From: Conus ventricosus
Lineage: Eukaryota > Mollusca > Gastropoda > Neogastropoda > Conidae
Direction of reading: 5' to 3'
DNA length: 30,000 bases
NCBI GenBank assembly: GCA_018398815.1
Contig: CM031601.1
Coordinates: 11,751,344 to 11,781,343, forward strand
Part shown: positions 19,574 through 30,000 of the stretch, in pieces
How positions within the stretch are numbered: position 1 is the stretch's first letter
Layout: every line of letters starts with the position of its first letter
Notes under the pieces: generated by a model
The model's input: the letters and a program-made list of their open reading frames with translations, nothing else
The model's database searches: none
What the model was told of the DNA's origin: nothing
Translations under genes and position numbers: made by a program

Positions 19574-19578
19574 ACAGC
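19574..19578. repeat. Right target-site duplication ACAGC
   Basis: ACAGC(A) directly follows CGTTCTCT and matches 2998-3002(3). Confidence 0.85.
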
Positions 19579-19970
19579 AAAAATTCAGTGTGGCCATGGC
19601 CAAATGAAAAGATGATATGGCAGGCTGCACATGAACACATCTCGCACATTACAATATACTCTGACAACTGTCAGAAGCGAGAATTTAGTAGGAACGTTCA
19701 GAATCGCGCCTTCGAGCCTGTGTGTAATAGTCAGTGAGTGGACATCAAATCAACGAACCTATCGCCCTTTTTTAACAGTATGTGATACTCTATTCATAGA
19801 AACGAAAAAAGTTAGATATCACATTTAAAAGGTTTGAAGCTCTAGGAATCACGGCTATCAACGGAAAGAAAATGCGATCTTGACTGTGGGACAGCGTGAC
19901 AAAAGCGCTGCAGTTTTTGACCTGACAACCCTCCAAATCCCCACAATGTAGTTGAGCTTATTTCATTTGA
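19579..19970. other. Right flank, no gene seen
   Basis: About 390 bp of unique-looking DNA. The short overlapping frames here share no recognisable feature. Confidence 0.5.
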
Positions 19971-20050
19971 GTCTATCTCTTTCTGTGTGTCTGTATCTGT
20001 TTTTTCCTGTCACTCTGTCTCTGTCTGCCCGTCTGTCTCTCTGTCCTATA

Positions 20051-20085
<35 letters not shown>

Positions 20086-20145
20086 GTCTGTCCTCCCCGT
20101 CCCCTCATTCTCTCTCACTCTATCCTCTCTCTCGCGAGTGCGCAC

Positions 20146-20178
<33 letters not shown>

Positions 20179-20220
20179 CTCTCTCTCTCTCTCTCTTTTC
20201 TCTCTCTCCTCTCTCTCACT
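19971..20220. repeat. TC-rich microsatellite with (TCTG)n
   Basis: Pyrimidine-rich tract built from TCTG units (for example GTCTGTCTGTCTGTC near 20050) and TC runs at 20145-20220. Ser/Leu and Arg/Glu frames over it are low-complexity artefacts. Confidence 0.9.
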
Positions 20221-20945
20221 GTCCATTTCCCCTTCATTAAAAACCCTGCCCCCAAACCTATCCATTCTCCACTAATCTCCCTGCTCTTATCATGTTCTTC
20301 CACGCCGCCTTCTTGTCTTTTCCTCCTATATTTATTGTTTTGTTTGTTTGGGTAGCTGGGTTATTGTTTTTGTTGTTGTAATTCTTCTTCTAAAAGTTTC
20401 CTTCACAGCATCCCGCATCTCCGATACGATCAGGAACCGCATGCATTCAACAAGGATAATACATCACCCAGATTTTAGAAAAATCCCGCGTTGACTACAT
20501 TCCTCGACGAAATGAGAGCAGAGTGTCTGGTTTTTTTCTCTACACAGCAGATGTTCCCTGGCATTTGGGAGACCTGAGACATGCTTCCAGAATGTCTGCA
20601 GACCTGGCATGACCCAACTGTTCCGATAAACCATCACTGGCAGTTCGAGGATAATAAAAGAGATTTCTGAGCACAAATGAAAGGAAAATGCAATTCTAGT
20701 TATCAGATCTAGAAAAAAGGAATAAAAAGATAATGAGACAAAAACAACACGTTTGAAAAATCTGTGCAAAACTGTAAGTGTACGGACGTGAAATGGAACA
20801 CTGAACCAGCATGTGTTAGCCAAAGGATGTGTCCTTTTTCCCTTTCTGGTGAACGATATGTGCTTGTGAAATTCAACGTTTTTTTCATTCTTCATGACGC
20901 GGTTTAAGTGCATGGTGACAAAATGATTCATGGAGAAACTTAGCT
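20221..20945. other. Spacer, no recognised gene
   Basis: A 155-codon minus-strand frame (20464-20931) spans most of this. Its composition is unremarkable and I recognise nothing in it, so I do not annotate it as a gene. Confidence 0.4.
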
Positions 20946-21002
20946 AAAAAAAAAAAAAAAAAAAAAGAATGGAAGAAGAAAAAGGAAGGAAGAAAAAAAA
21001 AG
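20946..21002. repeat. A21 run and purine-rich tail
   Basis: A run of 21 A residues (20946-20966), then GAATGGAAGAAG and further A/G-only sequence. It could be the poly-A tail of an old retroposed sequence ending at ~20945, but no duplication was found. Confidence 0.7.
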
Positions 21003-21133
21003 ATAGTGTTTTGTGGTATCAAGCCTACCGAAATATGTTTGATCGCTGAGCCTCGTAAAGTTATGTGCACAGCATGACGTGTCAACATTTCGCTAGAAAT
21101 GACGAGCACAATTTCAAGATACTTACCGGTAGG

Positions 21134-22022
21134 GTGGTAACAAAAGGAAACCTTCCTCCTCAAGTGACAGCTGTGTTAGTCCTGAATCGAATCCAGACCC
21201 GAAGGGAATAAAGAAAAAACAAAGACAGGACAGTGAATCCAGCTGTGACAACATGGGATTAGAGGAGACGCTTCGTGACATGAACAATAGATTGTTAGAT
21301 ATGGCTAGAGGACTCGCTAATGTTGCCACGAAAGACGATATAAACAGTTTAAGAAACGACATGGACAAAATAACTGTCAGATTAACAACGAGAATTGATC
21401 AGCTCGAATGCAGTATATTTGATGTCAGCAAACGGAACGATGAACTTTCCGCAGAGTTGGATCGGTTAAAAAGAGAAAATGAAGACCTACGTTCAAAATT
21501 GAATCTAACTGTACAGGAGAACTCCAATATGAAAACGGACATAAACGATCACGAACAACATAACAGGCTGTGGAATGTCCGTGTGTATGGGGTGAAGGAG
21601 GGGCAGGTGGAGACTGTGGAGGACTGCATACAAAAGTGTGTCGGTGTATTCTCGGACAAGGTGGGTGTGGCAGTCAGCGATAAGGATATGGAAATCGCCC
21701 AACGCACAGGCAAGCCAGGGGAAGCAGACCGAGACCTATCATTGTCAGGTTCTTCTCCAGGAGACTACGTGGACAGGTGCTGGTGAACAGACGTAAATTG
21801 AAACAGTCCGGTGTGTCTGTTGGAGAGGATCTTACATACCTGAACTATAGACTATTGAAAAGAGCCAGTGACCATTCGGCCACGCTTGCTGCGTGGTCCT
21901 CAAACGGAAAGATCCTGGCAAAAATGAAAAATGGACAAACAGTGAGAATTAATACAAACACAAACATTGACGGAGTGTTTTCACGAGCGATGTCATCTAA
22001 AAAAAACAGCTGGTTAAGATAA
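21134..22022 (+). pseudogene. LINE ORF1 protein (L1/Tx1 type), one frameshift
   Basis: RNA-binding chaperone of an L1-like retrotransposon. The frame is open from 21134 with no ATG until 21253; the 40 residues before that are Ser/Lys-rich (SSSSDSCVSPE, GIKKKQRQD), typical of ORF1 N-termini. After ATG 21253 comes a coiled coil (residues ~20-105: RIDQLECSIFDVSKRNDEL, DRLKRENEDLRSKLN). An RRM begins at WNVRVYGVKEG and continues to EIAQRTGKPG. A one-base slip near 21730 ends the frame at 21786. The other frame continues with PIIVRFFSRRLRGQVLVNRR and the C-terminal domain (VGEDLTYLNYRLLKRAS, NGKILAKMKNGQTVRI) to TAA 22022. Coil, RRM and CTD in this order define L1-type ORF1p. Confidence 0.85.
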
Positions 22023-22055
22023 TAACTTAAAGGTTAGATGTCCTTTCCTGCCCCG

Positions 22056-22073
22056 CCCCCCCCCCCCCCCCCC
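22056..22073. repeat. Poly-C run (18 C)
   Basis: C18 interrupting a C-rich stretch 34 bp after the ORF1 stop. Confidence 0.9.
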
Positions 22074-22708
22074 TCCCCGCCCTGTAGGATCTTCTATTTA
22101 TTTATTTCATTCTTTATACTTCGCTTCATCAGATTCCCAATTATTGTCTCGATGTTGTTGTCACTAGTCGCATCTGGAATTACCGTCTTTTGCTGGTTAT
22201 TGATTAACTAACTAAATTTACCTTCATAACTGTTAAAATATGCATCTCAGAATGAGAGGGTTGGCCGGGTATCGGTGGTGGGGCGGGAGGGGCGGTTGTG
22301 CTTGATGGAAATGCTGGTGCCTTAGTGTATTGCTATGAACAGTGTCATTTGATGGAGTGGAAACTATTATTTAACAAAGTAAACTTCAGATAATCATTTT
22401 GTAATTCAACTTTGCTAACCGTTTCATGTCTATTGAAGTTTGACAAAAGTGGCGATTACCACCCCCTATTAGAAGATGTTCATGAGCTTATTCATGAGTA
22501 TATTTATGAGTAGATATTCATGTTGCTGAATATGCCAAAACAATTTTCTTTTTATTTTTTCATTTTGTATGAAACTGATACGGGATGTTTGGTTGGTTAA
22601 TTTGGGTGTTGCTTGCACTCCTCCTTTCCTTGTTAGTTGTTCTCTGCTGTGCCCCCTCCGCGCTTTCCATCCTGCCACTTCAGTTCTCACGTTCTTGCGC
22701 TCCTCCCT
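22074..22708. other. Spacer, no gene seen
   Basis: Unique-looking AT-rich DNA with a short repeated TTCATGAG theme at 22480-22520. It does not resemble the start of a LINE ORF2. Confidence 0.5.
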
Positions 22709-22747
22709 CCCCCCCCCCCCCCCCCCCCCAATATACACGCATGCACA

Positions 22748-22785
<38 letters not shown>

Positions 22786-22793
22786 ACACACAC

Positions 22794-22844
<51 letters not shown>

Positions 22845-22876
22845 GCGCGCGCGCGCGCGCGCACACACACACACCC
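22709..22876. repeat. Compound microsatellite: poly-C, (CA)n, (GC)n
   Basis: C21 at 22709-22729, CA repeats 22748-22838, then an alternating GC block (about 22840-22862) flanked by CA again. Potential Z-DNA. Confidence 0.95.
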
Positions 22877-23399
22877 ACACTTTTTTTTCCTTGTCAATGG
22901 GGAGGTGGGCTGTCTTGTATTCAATGTGCAAAGAATGACCAACGGTGTTTTATTTAGTAATGTAGGCCTACTTATTCACGAAAGGATTTTGAATTGAATG
23001 GCCTCGAGTTGTACAATTTTTGGTTATTTTTTGTGTATGTGATCCTTCGTAAGTTTGGCTGGTAGGCATCGTGTGCTTGGACGGGTTGCTATCCATGGCA
23101 CCCAGTGCATGGAAGAATCGGAAATGTTTATTTTAGTCTCATTTTATGTGCTTGATCCTTACAATCCATATTTTGATGCAATACTCTGTGCTTGCTGCAA
23201 TCTGTAATGTGTTCAGGATATTGGCTATGCTTTCTTTTCTTGTGCTCTATTCCATTGTGTGTGTAAGTTTGATGTCTTAGTCATTACCTAGTGTAATAGC
23301 CACTCATCGGGTTTCGATTTTGCTTACATTTTTGATTGCAGGGTGGCGGTGGGTGTGTATGTTGGCCCACCTGAACTTCAGTGCATAGCTAATTTTATG
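22877..23399. other. Spacer, no gene seen
   Basis: About 520 bp of unique-looking DNA with no coding frame longer than ~60 codons and no recognised RNA gene. Confidence 0.5.
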
Positions 23400-23412
23400 T
23401 GCGCGCGCGCGC

Positions 23413-23468
<56 letters not shown>

Positions 23469-23469
23469 T

Positions 23470-23504
<35 letters not shown>

Positions 23505-23546
23505 CACACACACATATACCTCTCTCACACACACACACACACACAA
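23400..23546. repeat. Compound microsatellite: (GC)n, (GCAC)n, (CA)n
   Basis: GC alternation at 23400-23415, more than 20 GCAC units to about 23503 (one interruption, GCTC), then CA repeats to 23546. The Arg/Ala/His frames are artefacts. Confidence 0.95.
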
Positions 23547-23999
23547 ATACACACAATGCTGAACAATTAAGTAGTGGGGAAAACAAGTGCAGGTTAACAA
23601 TTCTTCAGTCGTTATAGTAATGACTTGGCAAAGATTTGAACTTTAAAAAAAATTGAAGATGGAGAGAATGGGGGGAAATATATTTTAAATATGAGAATCC
23701 CCTTCACTAGCTGCCTGAGGGAACCATCGTAATCCCTCTTGAAGGCACATTTATTTGTATTGCCTGCTTCTAGGCCTTTCGTCCGCTGGATCGGACTCAT
23801 CAGGAGACACGGCTGATTGTGTCTGTGCTCTTGGTGTCAAATAGAGACACACCACAGTCCATGATTTGTGGTGTTCTCACCACCAAGGGTTCAAAAAAGA
23901 ATCCAACAGCACCCTCAAAGCAGCCAGCGAAGGGTAGTAAAATGGAACAAAACAAACATGTGGGGACGAAAAAAGTTGCTGAAAACTAAAAGCAGATTC
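23547..23999. other. Spacer, no gene seen
   Basis: About 450 bp with no convincing frame. A TTCGTCCGCTGGATCGGACT stretch at ~23778 has a short inverted repeat. I see nothing else. Confidence 0.4.
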
Positions 24000-24026
24000 A
24001 AACACACACACACACCACACACACAC

Positions 24027-24078
<52 letters not shown>

Positions 24079-24184
24079 ACACACACACATGCACGAGCGC
24101 ATACACGCGCGCAGACGCACACATGCACACACGCACAAGAACACACACAAGAATACACACAAGAACACACACACACACACACAA
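24000..24184. repeat. (CA)n microsatellite with variants
   Basis: CA repeats with CCACAC, GCACGAGCGC and ACAAGAAC interruptions, ending in AAAGCGCGCGCGC. Confidence 0.95.
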
Positions 24185-24244
24185 AGCGCGCGCGCTCTTT
24201 CTTTTCTTTTCTTTTTTTGTTTCTTTTTTGTTTGCTTTTTTTAA

Positions 24245-24267
24245 GGGGGGGGGGGGGGGGGGGGGGG
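24245..24267. repeat. Poly-G run (23 G)
   Basis: An unbroken G23. Sequence quality appears to drop from here onward. Confidence 0.9.
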
Positions 24268-25136
24268 CTGCTTGTCGTTGGGCACATGCGGGGAAATAAA
24301 TCAAGATTGGGGGGTCCAAAGGAATCGGAAACTTTTTTTGATTTTAAATAAAAACGGACTCAGTGTTGGTGGGGGGAAGTGCCGGGGACTGCAGGATTGG
24401 TATGCCCTTTCCGGTTTTTAAATGCGCCTGCGCTGCCCCCTTTTTTTTCCCTTCTTCAGCTTCAATGTGATTTTCAGTACCGTTTGTTTGACGCACTTTT
24501 TTTTTTGCACGATTTTGTATTGGTCGCCCTTTGTTTTTTTTCATTTGCTTTTTTTTGACTGTCCCCGGTTACTTTTTTTGGGTTGACTTTTACTGGCATT
24601 GGGTGTATAATCTTTTTTTTTCAGTATGCATGCTTAGCCATCCCCCATTGAAGAACACATTTGAAGGGAGTTTTGTGTGTCAATTTTGTGGTCTTTGTTC
24701 CATTATTTGTTTACCTCATTAGCAAAATTTTTTTGTGTTCCTGTGCAATTTTACTGTATGCATTGTATAAAAATTTTGGGGTTAGGTCAAGAACAGTCAA
24801 GAACGTTCAACTTTTTTGCACCAGATTTTTTTAAATTTTAATTTATATTATTTTTTTTTTGTGTATTATATTTTTTTATATTTTTTTTTTAGTCACCCTG
24901 GAATGATTTATTCATTTTTTTGTCTCATGATTTTTTTTCCCTCGACGTTTCTATGAGATTTTGGTGATCAGTGTCTGCCCCAAATTTTCTGAAATATTGA
25001 AACCGGGGTTCTTTTTGTTTACGTCATTTGGAATACTTCGTCACTCAAAAATGGCGTAAATGTTTTGCGCAATTTGTGCTCCCTAGTCCTTCGGCGTTGA
25101 TACTATGACACTCTCGGGATTGTTTGTTTTTTGATC
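24268..25136. other. Low-confidence sequence, no gene
   Basis: T-rich DNA with many T6-T9 homopolymers and no frame of interest. It resembles unpolished consensus more than natural sequence (see findings). Confidence 0.5.
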
Positions 25137-25725
25137 GGGGGGGGGGGGGGGGGGGGGTGAGGGAGGGGGCCTACAGGCCCCGGGGGCCCAGCAACACACA
25201 CACAACCCCCCAACACCACACAAACACCACCACACACACACACACAACACACACAACGCCACACATATACACCCACCAAACCACACACCACAAAAACACA
25301 CACACACACACGCACGCACGCACCACACCACACCCCAAACCACACACACACACACACACACACCACAAACACACACACACACAACACACACACGCACAGC
25401 ACAGGCCGACCCCGCGACAACACAACACCCCCCAAACCACAACACCCCACAACACACACACAAAACACACAAAACCCACCACCCCGCAACCAACCACACA
25501 CAAACCACACCACACACACACACACACACACACAACACACACATCACCAACACACACACACACACACACACACCACACACCAACACCAACTCACGCGCCG
25601 CGCGCGCACACACACACACGCACAACACCACCCACACAACAAAACCACACACCACAACACACCACACACACACCAATTCCCCAACTTTCGCCACACACAC
25701 ACCCCATACACACATAAAAATACCG
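25137..25725. repeat. Poly-G followed by degenerate CA-rich tract
   Basis: G21 at 25137-25157, then about 530 bp of CA/CCA/AAC-rich sequence from 25190. The repeat is interrupted far more often than the other CA tracts of the window. Confidence 0.9.
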
Positions 25726-25888
25726 CGCGCGCGGGGGGCGCGCCATTGTCTCACGTGCCCCCCTCAGGCAAGTGTGAGTTTTTTTTCTTTTGTTGGGTTT
25801 TTTCTGTTGTTTTTTAAAAGAAACATTTTGCGAAAAGAATGCTTTCCATATTGATGTTGAATTTTTAGTGTTATGTTCACTCATGTAA
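25726..25888. other. Short spacer
   Basis: GC-rich CGCGCGGGGGGCGCGCC at the left, then T-rich sequence. No gene seen. Confidence 0.4.
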
Positions 25889-25930
25889 CAATTATCTCTC
25901 TCTCTCTCTCCTCTCTTTTCTTCCCCCCTT

Positions 25931-25962
<32 letters not shown>

Positions 25963-26200
25963 GTCTCACACACACACCACACACGCGCGCGCGCGCGCGC
26001 GCGCAAACACATACACACGCCCAAAACCCCAACACACCACACACCACACACCCACACAACACACACACACACACACACACCACCCACACACACACACACA
26101 CATTGCGAGCGCGCCGCCACACCACACACACCACACCACACACAAAAACCACACACACACCACACACAAAACACACAACCAACACACACCCCCCAAATTA
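25889..26200. repeat. Compound microsatellite: (TC)n, (GC)n, CA-rich
   Basis: TC runs at 25891-25965, CACACA, a GC alternation at 25984-26004, then interrupted CA-rich DNA to ~26200. Confidence 0.9.
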
Positions 26201-26547
26201 CAACAAAACAAAACTCAACACCATCCCATACACACCTTTGTGCAGCGCCTATATGAAAGAAGAAAGATTTTTTTCCTATGGGGATAAAAATTAACTGTTG
26301 TTTGATATTTTCTTCGAAGTTGTTGACTTTCCCTTCACCAGATGGGGTCTTTGATTGCTAATTTTCTTCATTATTTGTTGCATATATTTTGTTTTCATAT
26401 GACTTTTTTACAGATTTTTTTTCTTTTTTGTGAAAAAATGTGTCTTGTTTCTATTTTTGGTTATAGAAAAAGAAGGGCACTCGTGGATATGTTGCTCTCT
26501 CAAAAAAGTGGGTTTTTCATGTTTTTGGTTAATACGACGTGATAAGA
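26201..26547. other. Spacer before LINE ORF2
   Basis: T-rich sequence with inflated homopolymers. No clear coding content. Confidence 0.4.
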
Positions 26548-29500
26548 ATGATAACTTAAACATATATCATTAAACCCCGGGGGGTTAGGAAATTTCAAAA
26601 AAAAAGGACTGTTCCGTTTCTTGGGGAAAAAAAAACATTCAGTTTATTTCTCGGGAAACATTTCACAAAAATATTAAAAACAAGAAAGGGCAAATGGGGC
26701 TATGAATGTGTGTTTTCATTTACAATTAAAGATCAAGGGGTGTTGCTTTTTTGCTAAATAATAATTTTGATTTCAAAATAAAAAAAAACGGCAGGGATAG
26801 ACAAGGGAAAAACTTGTTATACTTTTCTGAAACGCAGACACTGAAAATTGTGCTGGTAAATATTTATGGCCAAAACTGCGACAGTACCACTTTTTTGAAA
26901 AAATTTAAAACAAAAATAAAGGGAGTTGGTATCCAAACATCGTAATTTGGTGGAGTTGGAATCTGGATTAATCCTGCCTGACTATTGCAATTTTAAATCT
27001 ATAAATAATGCAAAACCCAGGAAATGGTATAAAACAGATTAGTGAATTAGAATTGGCGATATTGGGGGAGAATTACATCCGAAAATTTTAAGATATACCT
27101 GGGAAACCCCAACCCTCAGCAAAATCGATTGGTTTTTTTTTTAATTTGTCACTTTCTGGAATATTAGTGGGAGAAACCTTTGGGGGTTAAAAGTGCCCTC
27201 GTTTTCAAATTAAACATACCTAAATCCCAAAAGAAAAGAAAAACATTTTTGGAAATTTAAAAAGCCTCGCACTTAAGGGGTCCAGTACGTAGATTTAGTG
27301 AACCAAATATAAATGTGTCAAGGCAATTTGTACTCACCTTTGTGAAGAACTTGAGCAAGTCCCCAAAAATGAAATACAATTTATGATAAGTGATGGTTTT
27401 TTTTTGAAGTTCTGATCAGGAAGAAGATAAAAAAGATTACTTTTTGTATCAATAAAAAAGAGAACAAATGAACGCCGAAACTGCTTAGAAAAAGGGAAAT
27501 TTCCCCGTTGGAAAAGGAAAAAACCCACGCAGTTAATGCTATTAATTTAAAAAGAAAAGAAAGATGAGCCCTTTTCATTACTAAACTAAATAGTGGGATC
27601 ATTTTAGATCCAGAGCAAGATGGGCTTCAAGGGGGGAAAAGTAACTGTTTTTTGTAAATTGGAAAAAAAGACACTTTGTTGCAAAAAGTTTGAAATTAAT
27701 TAGGTCAAGGGGAAAAAGTTTTTTTTAGAAACAGATGAAATGTTAGAAGAGACCAGGTCAATTCGAGCATTTTAAAAGGGAAAAAGAATAAAAGAATTTA
27801 AATTTTGCAGGATATTTCAAATCTGCCACAACTAAATGAAAAACAAGCAGAACATTTGAAGGATATTCCTCCAGAAGCAACAAAAGCCCTAAAAAATGCA
27901 AATGATAAAAGTCCTGGTACAGATGGGATGACAGTTAATTTTTTAAGTTCTTTTTGGAAACAAAAAGGGAGTTGGGAAAAAGATCATTAAATAAGGCTTA
28001 TAAATAAAAAGGTGGTCTTCAAAGAGAAGATTAATAACGTGTCTACCCAAAAACCCATAAACCAAAAGAGTTTTTAAGAAACTGGAGACCAATTTCATTG
28101 TTAAATTTTCGTATAAAATGGGCCAATGATGCGAATAGAATCAAAATGTTTTCAAAAATTAGTTAAAAAGACCAGACGGTCTTGTTTTCCCGGACGATAC
28201 ATTGGGAAAATTAAGAACCTTGTATGATTTATGTTTTTTGGAACACAATTCTCTTCCCGGTTTTTGGGTTTAATTGACTATGAGAAGGCGTTTGATTCGA
28301 AAATGGACATTTGAAAAGATACTTAAAACTTTTGGGTTTGGGGAAGGTTTTTGCTGTGGTTTCGACATTTTATAAAATAAAAGATCCAGTAGTTGTGAAT
28401 GGGAAAGTTTAAAAGGGTTTGTGAAAAAGGGGGCCCCAGGGTATTTTCGTTTTATTTGTTGGTTGAGTTTTTTTCTGTAAAAACGGGGGGGGGTTTGGCT
28501 TGTTTGTGTTTTTTGCCTTTTAGGTTTGTGTTTTGGGGGGTAGGGTTTTTTCGTTTTTTTGTTTTTCTTGTTTTTGGAAAAAAATTTAGGTAAAATAATT
28601 ATAAAAAAATGAAAGTTGGGAGGAAAACCCCCCTTTTAAAATGTGAGTTTTCTTTTTCAAAAGGAAAATAAAGGGAATCCCCAAAATTTATAGGGATTCA
28701 GGTATTTGGTTCAAGGGATTTTCAAAAATAAAATCAAAAGGAAAAATTTAGGGCTAAACAATTGTTAAGTTTTTTAAAAAATTTAAACACCCCCCAAAAA
28801 TTTGGGACTAAAAGGTATGATTCCCAAAAAAATAATATGGATTTGTTTCCAATTCCCCAAAATGAAAAATCAGCTTAAAAAACTTTTTGTTTAATGGTAA
28901 AAAAAAAACCTGAAAGTTTTAAAAGGAATCCGTTACAACTGTTGAAATGGGTATCGTTCCCCAAATTTTAAGAAAAAACAAGCTTTAAAGTACCTGGGTT
29001 AAAAAGAAAATTTACACAACAAATTAAAAATGGAAAAAAAATATAAAGGCAATTCCCCAAATAACATTTAGTCTACACCAGAAAATTTAAAAAAAATCAA
29101 TAATTTTTGGAAAAATCTTTCCTTCGTATGTTTATTTTCGGGTCAGGGACTTTTAAGCAATTAAAAAGAGGTGTTCAGAGCCCTTTTTCTTAATGATAAG
29201 TTTAGAGTTTGTTTTTGACGTCATTAAAATTTAAAAACGGATAGCTAAAAAGAAAATTCCCAGTTAAAGAGTTGTCAATAGGGTGGAAATTTTTCCCATT
29301 ATAAAAATTTTTTGAAAAAATTCACTGTAAATTACCTGACTTCATGGGCTGTATATCATCAAAAAAAAGGGATTTAAGAAATGCAAAAATTAAAGTAATG
29401 AACCAAAAGTTGTTTCTAAGAACGAAAACACTAAAATAATATCAGCGTTAAAAAGGGGTCGAAACCCTTTTACAGCATCTCATCGAAAAAATAAGAATAT

Positions 29501-30000
29501 TTGATATAGGGCCCCTTTTCAAAATGGGAAGATAAATTAAAAATTGTGGTAGCTGGGGAAACAAAAAATGAAACAAGTGAAAAAAATAAAGAAATTAAAA
29601 ATTTAAAAAGGGTTTCCAAAAAAAGATTTTTCACAATATTTTGGGTTACAAATTGTATTTAAAGAAGATGGGAAACCTTACCATGATCGTGTACATTTTG
29701 TGAATCCGAAACTGATTCAGTTCAACACTACTTGTGGCAGTGCCAGTTTGCGAAACATTTCTGGGGGGAACTGGAAAAAACATTAAAAGAAAGATGTGAA
29801 CATTGCAGCAGAATAGAGTTTAATGTGGAGCTGGTTCTATTCGGAAATGACGAGCATACAAGAACTGATGAAGTTTTTGAACACATTATCCTATGGGCTA
29901 AACATTATATTTATAGATGCAGAATAAACAAAATAAAACCTACTGTCAGTCATTTTTTGAGAGAACTTAATAATATATATAGGGTTGAAAAACATATGCA
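26548..30000 (+). pseudogene. LINE ORF2 (L1/Tx1 type): endonuclease and reverse transcriptase, runs off window
   Basis: Recognised from fragments in changing frames. An APE-type endonuclease starts just after ATG 26548 (GLGNFKKRTAVFRFL, then NNNFDFKIKK, IVLVNIYG, and a degraded block ending WRNPNPQQNRL at ~27070-27140). The reverse transcriptase follows: ALKNANDKSPGTDGMTVNF (27874-27945), GRYIGKIKNLYDLCF (28188-28240), IDYEKAFDS and a KILKTFGFG block (~28270-28345). Near the right edge is the zinc-binding tail typical of these LINEs: TFCESETDSVQHYLWQCQFA then FWGELEKTLKERCEHC (29690-29800). The catalytic YADD could not be found; that stretch is unreadable. Indels are extremely frequent and mostly in homopolymers. 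It may be the partner of the ORF1 at 21134-22022 (same strand, same clade), but the spacing is abnormal. The 3' end lies beyond the window. Confidence 0.85.

Noticed and set aside
20464..20931. 155-codon minus-strand frame right of the Polinton
   Set aside because: No recognisable domain or family, no neighbour context, and a length possible by chance in this composition; not enough to call a gene.
25083..25754. 223-codon Cys/Val-rich minus-strand frame
   Set aside because: Translation of a degenerate CA-rich tract (GTGTGT gives CVCV); not a cysteine-rich toxin or metallothionein.

Overview
The window is animal genomic DNA. It is dominated by simple-sequence repeats: (GAA)n, (GAT)n, long (CA)n/(TG)n, (GA)n, (GCAC)n and poly-C/poly-G tracts. 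Two large mobile elements sit in it. The repeat style and transposon content suggest a marine invertebrate, quite possibly a mollusc, but the species is inference. No ordinary host gene was recognised.

Layout. 1-3002: left flank with microsatellites and no gene. 3003-19573: a terminally complete Polinton/Maverick (adintovirus-like) element of 16,571 bp, bounded by ~150-bp terminal inverted repeats (TIRs) and an ACAGC target-site duplication. Each TIR is tipped by an ~89-bp hairpin. 19574-21130: flank with a TC-rich microsatellite. 21134-22022: ORF1 of an L1/Tx1-type LINE. 22023-26547: microsatellite-rich spacer with poly-C, poly-G, (CA)n and (GCAC)n. 26548 to the window end: ORF2 (endonuclease, reverse transcriptase, zinc-binding tail) of an L1/Tx1-type LINE, running off the edge.

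Polinton genes. From the left end come an unusual 2.3-kb non-coding arm, three small minus-strand genes or remnants, two small plus-strand membrane-protein genes and the retroviral-type integrase. The integrase is split by an intact-looking 1.1-kb solo LTR with its own 5-bp duplication. Next are the protein-primed family-B DNA polymerase (minus, broken), two small minus genes, the double jelly-roll major capsid protein (minus, broken), a long coiled-coil/membrane protein (plus, broken), a broken minus-strand gene, a candidate minor capsid/penton gene, an unidentified gene, and the A32-like packaging ATPase (plus, broken) whose 3' end runs into the right TIR. Integrase and polymerase would serve integration and replication; the capsid proteins and ATPase would form and fill virions. 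No adenain-type protease was found. Integrase and several small genes are intact apart from the LTR, while polymerase, capsid and ATPase each carry several frameshifts, so the copy is not autonomous as written.

Quality warning. Between about 24.2 and 29.6 kb, and more mildly at 16.2-17.5 kb, homopolymers look inflated and reading frames break constantly. Some 'pseudogene' frameshifts there may be consensus errors rather than biology.
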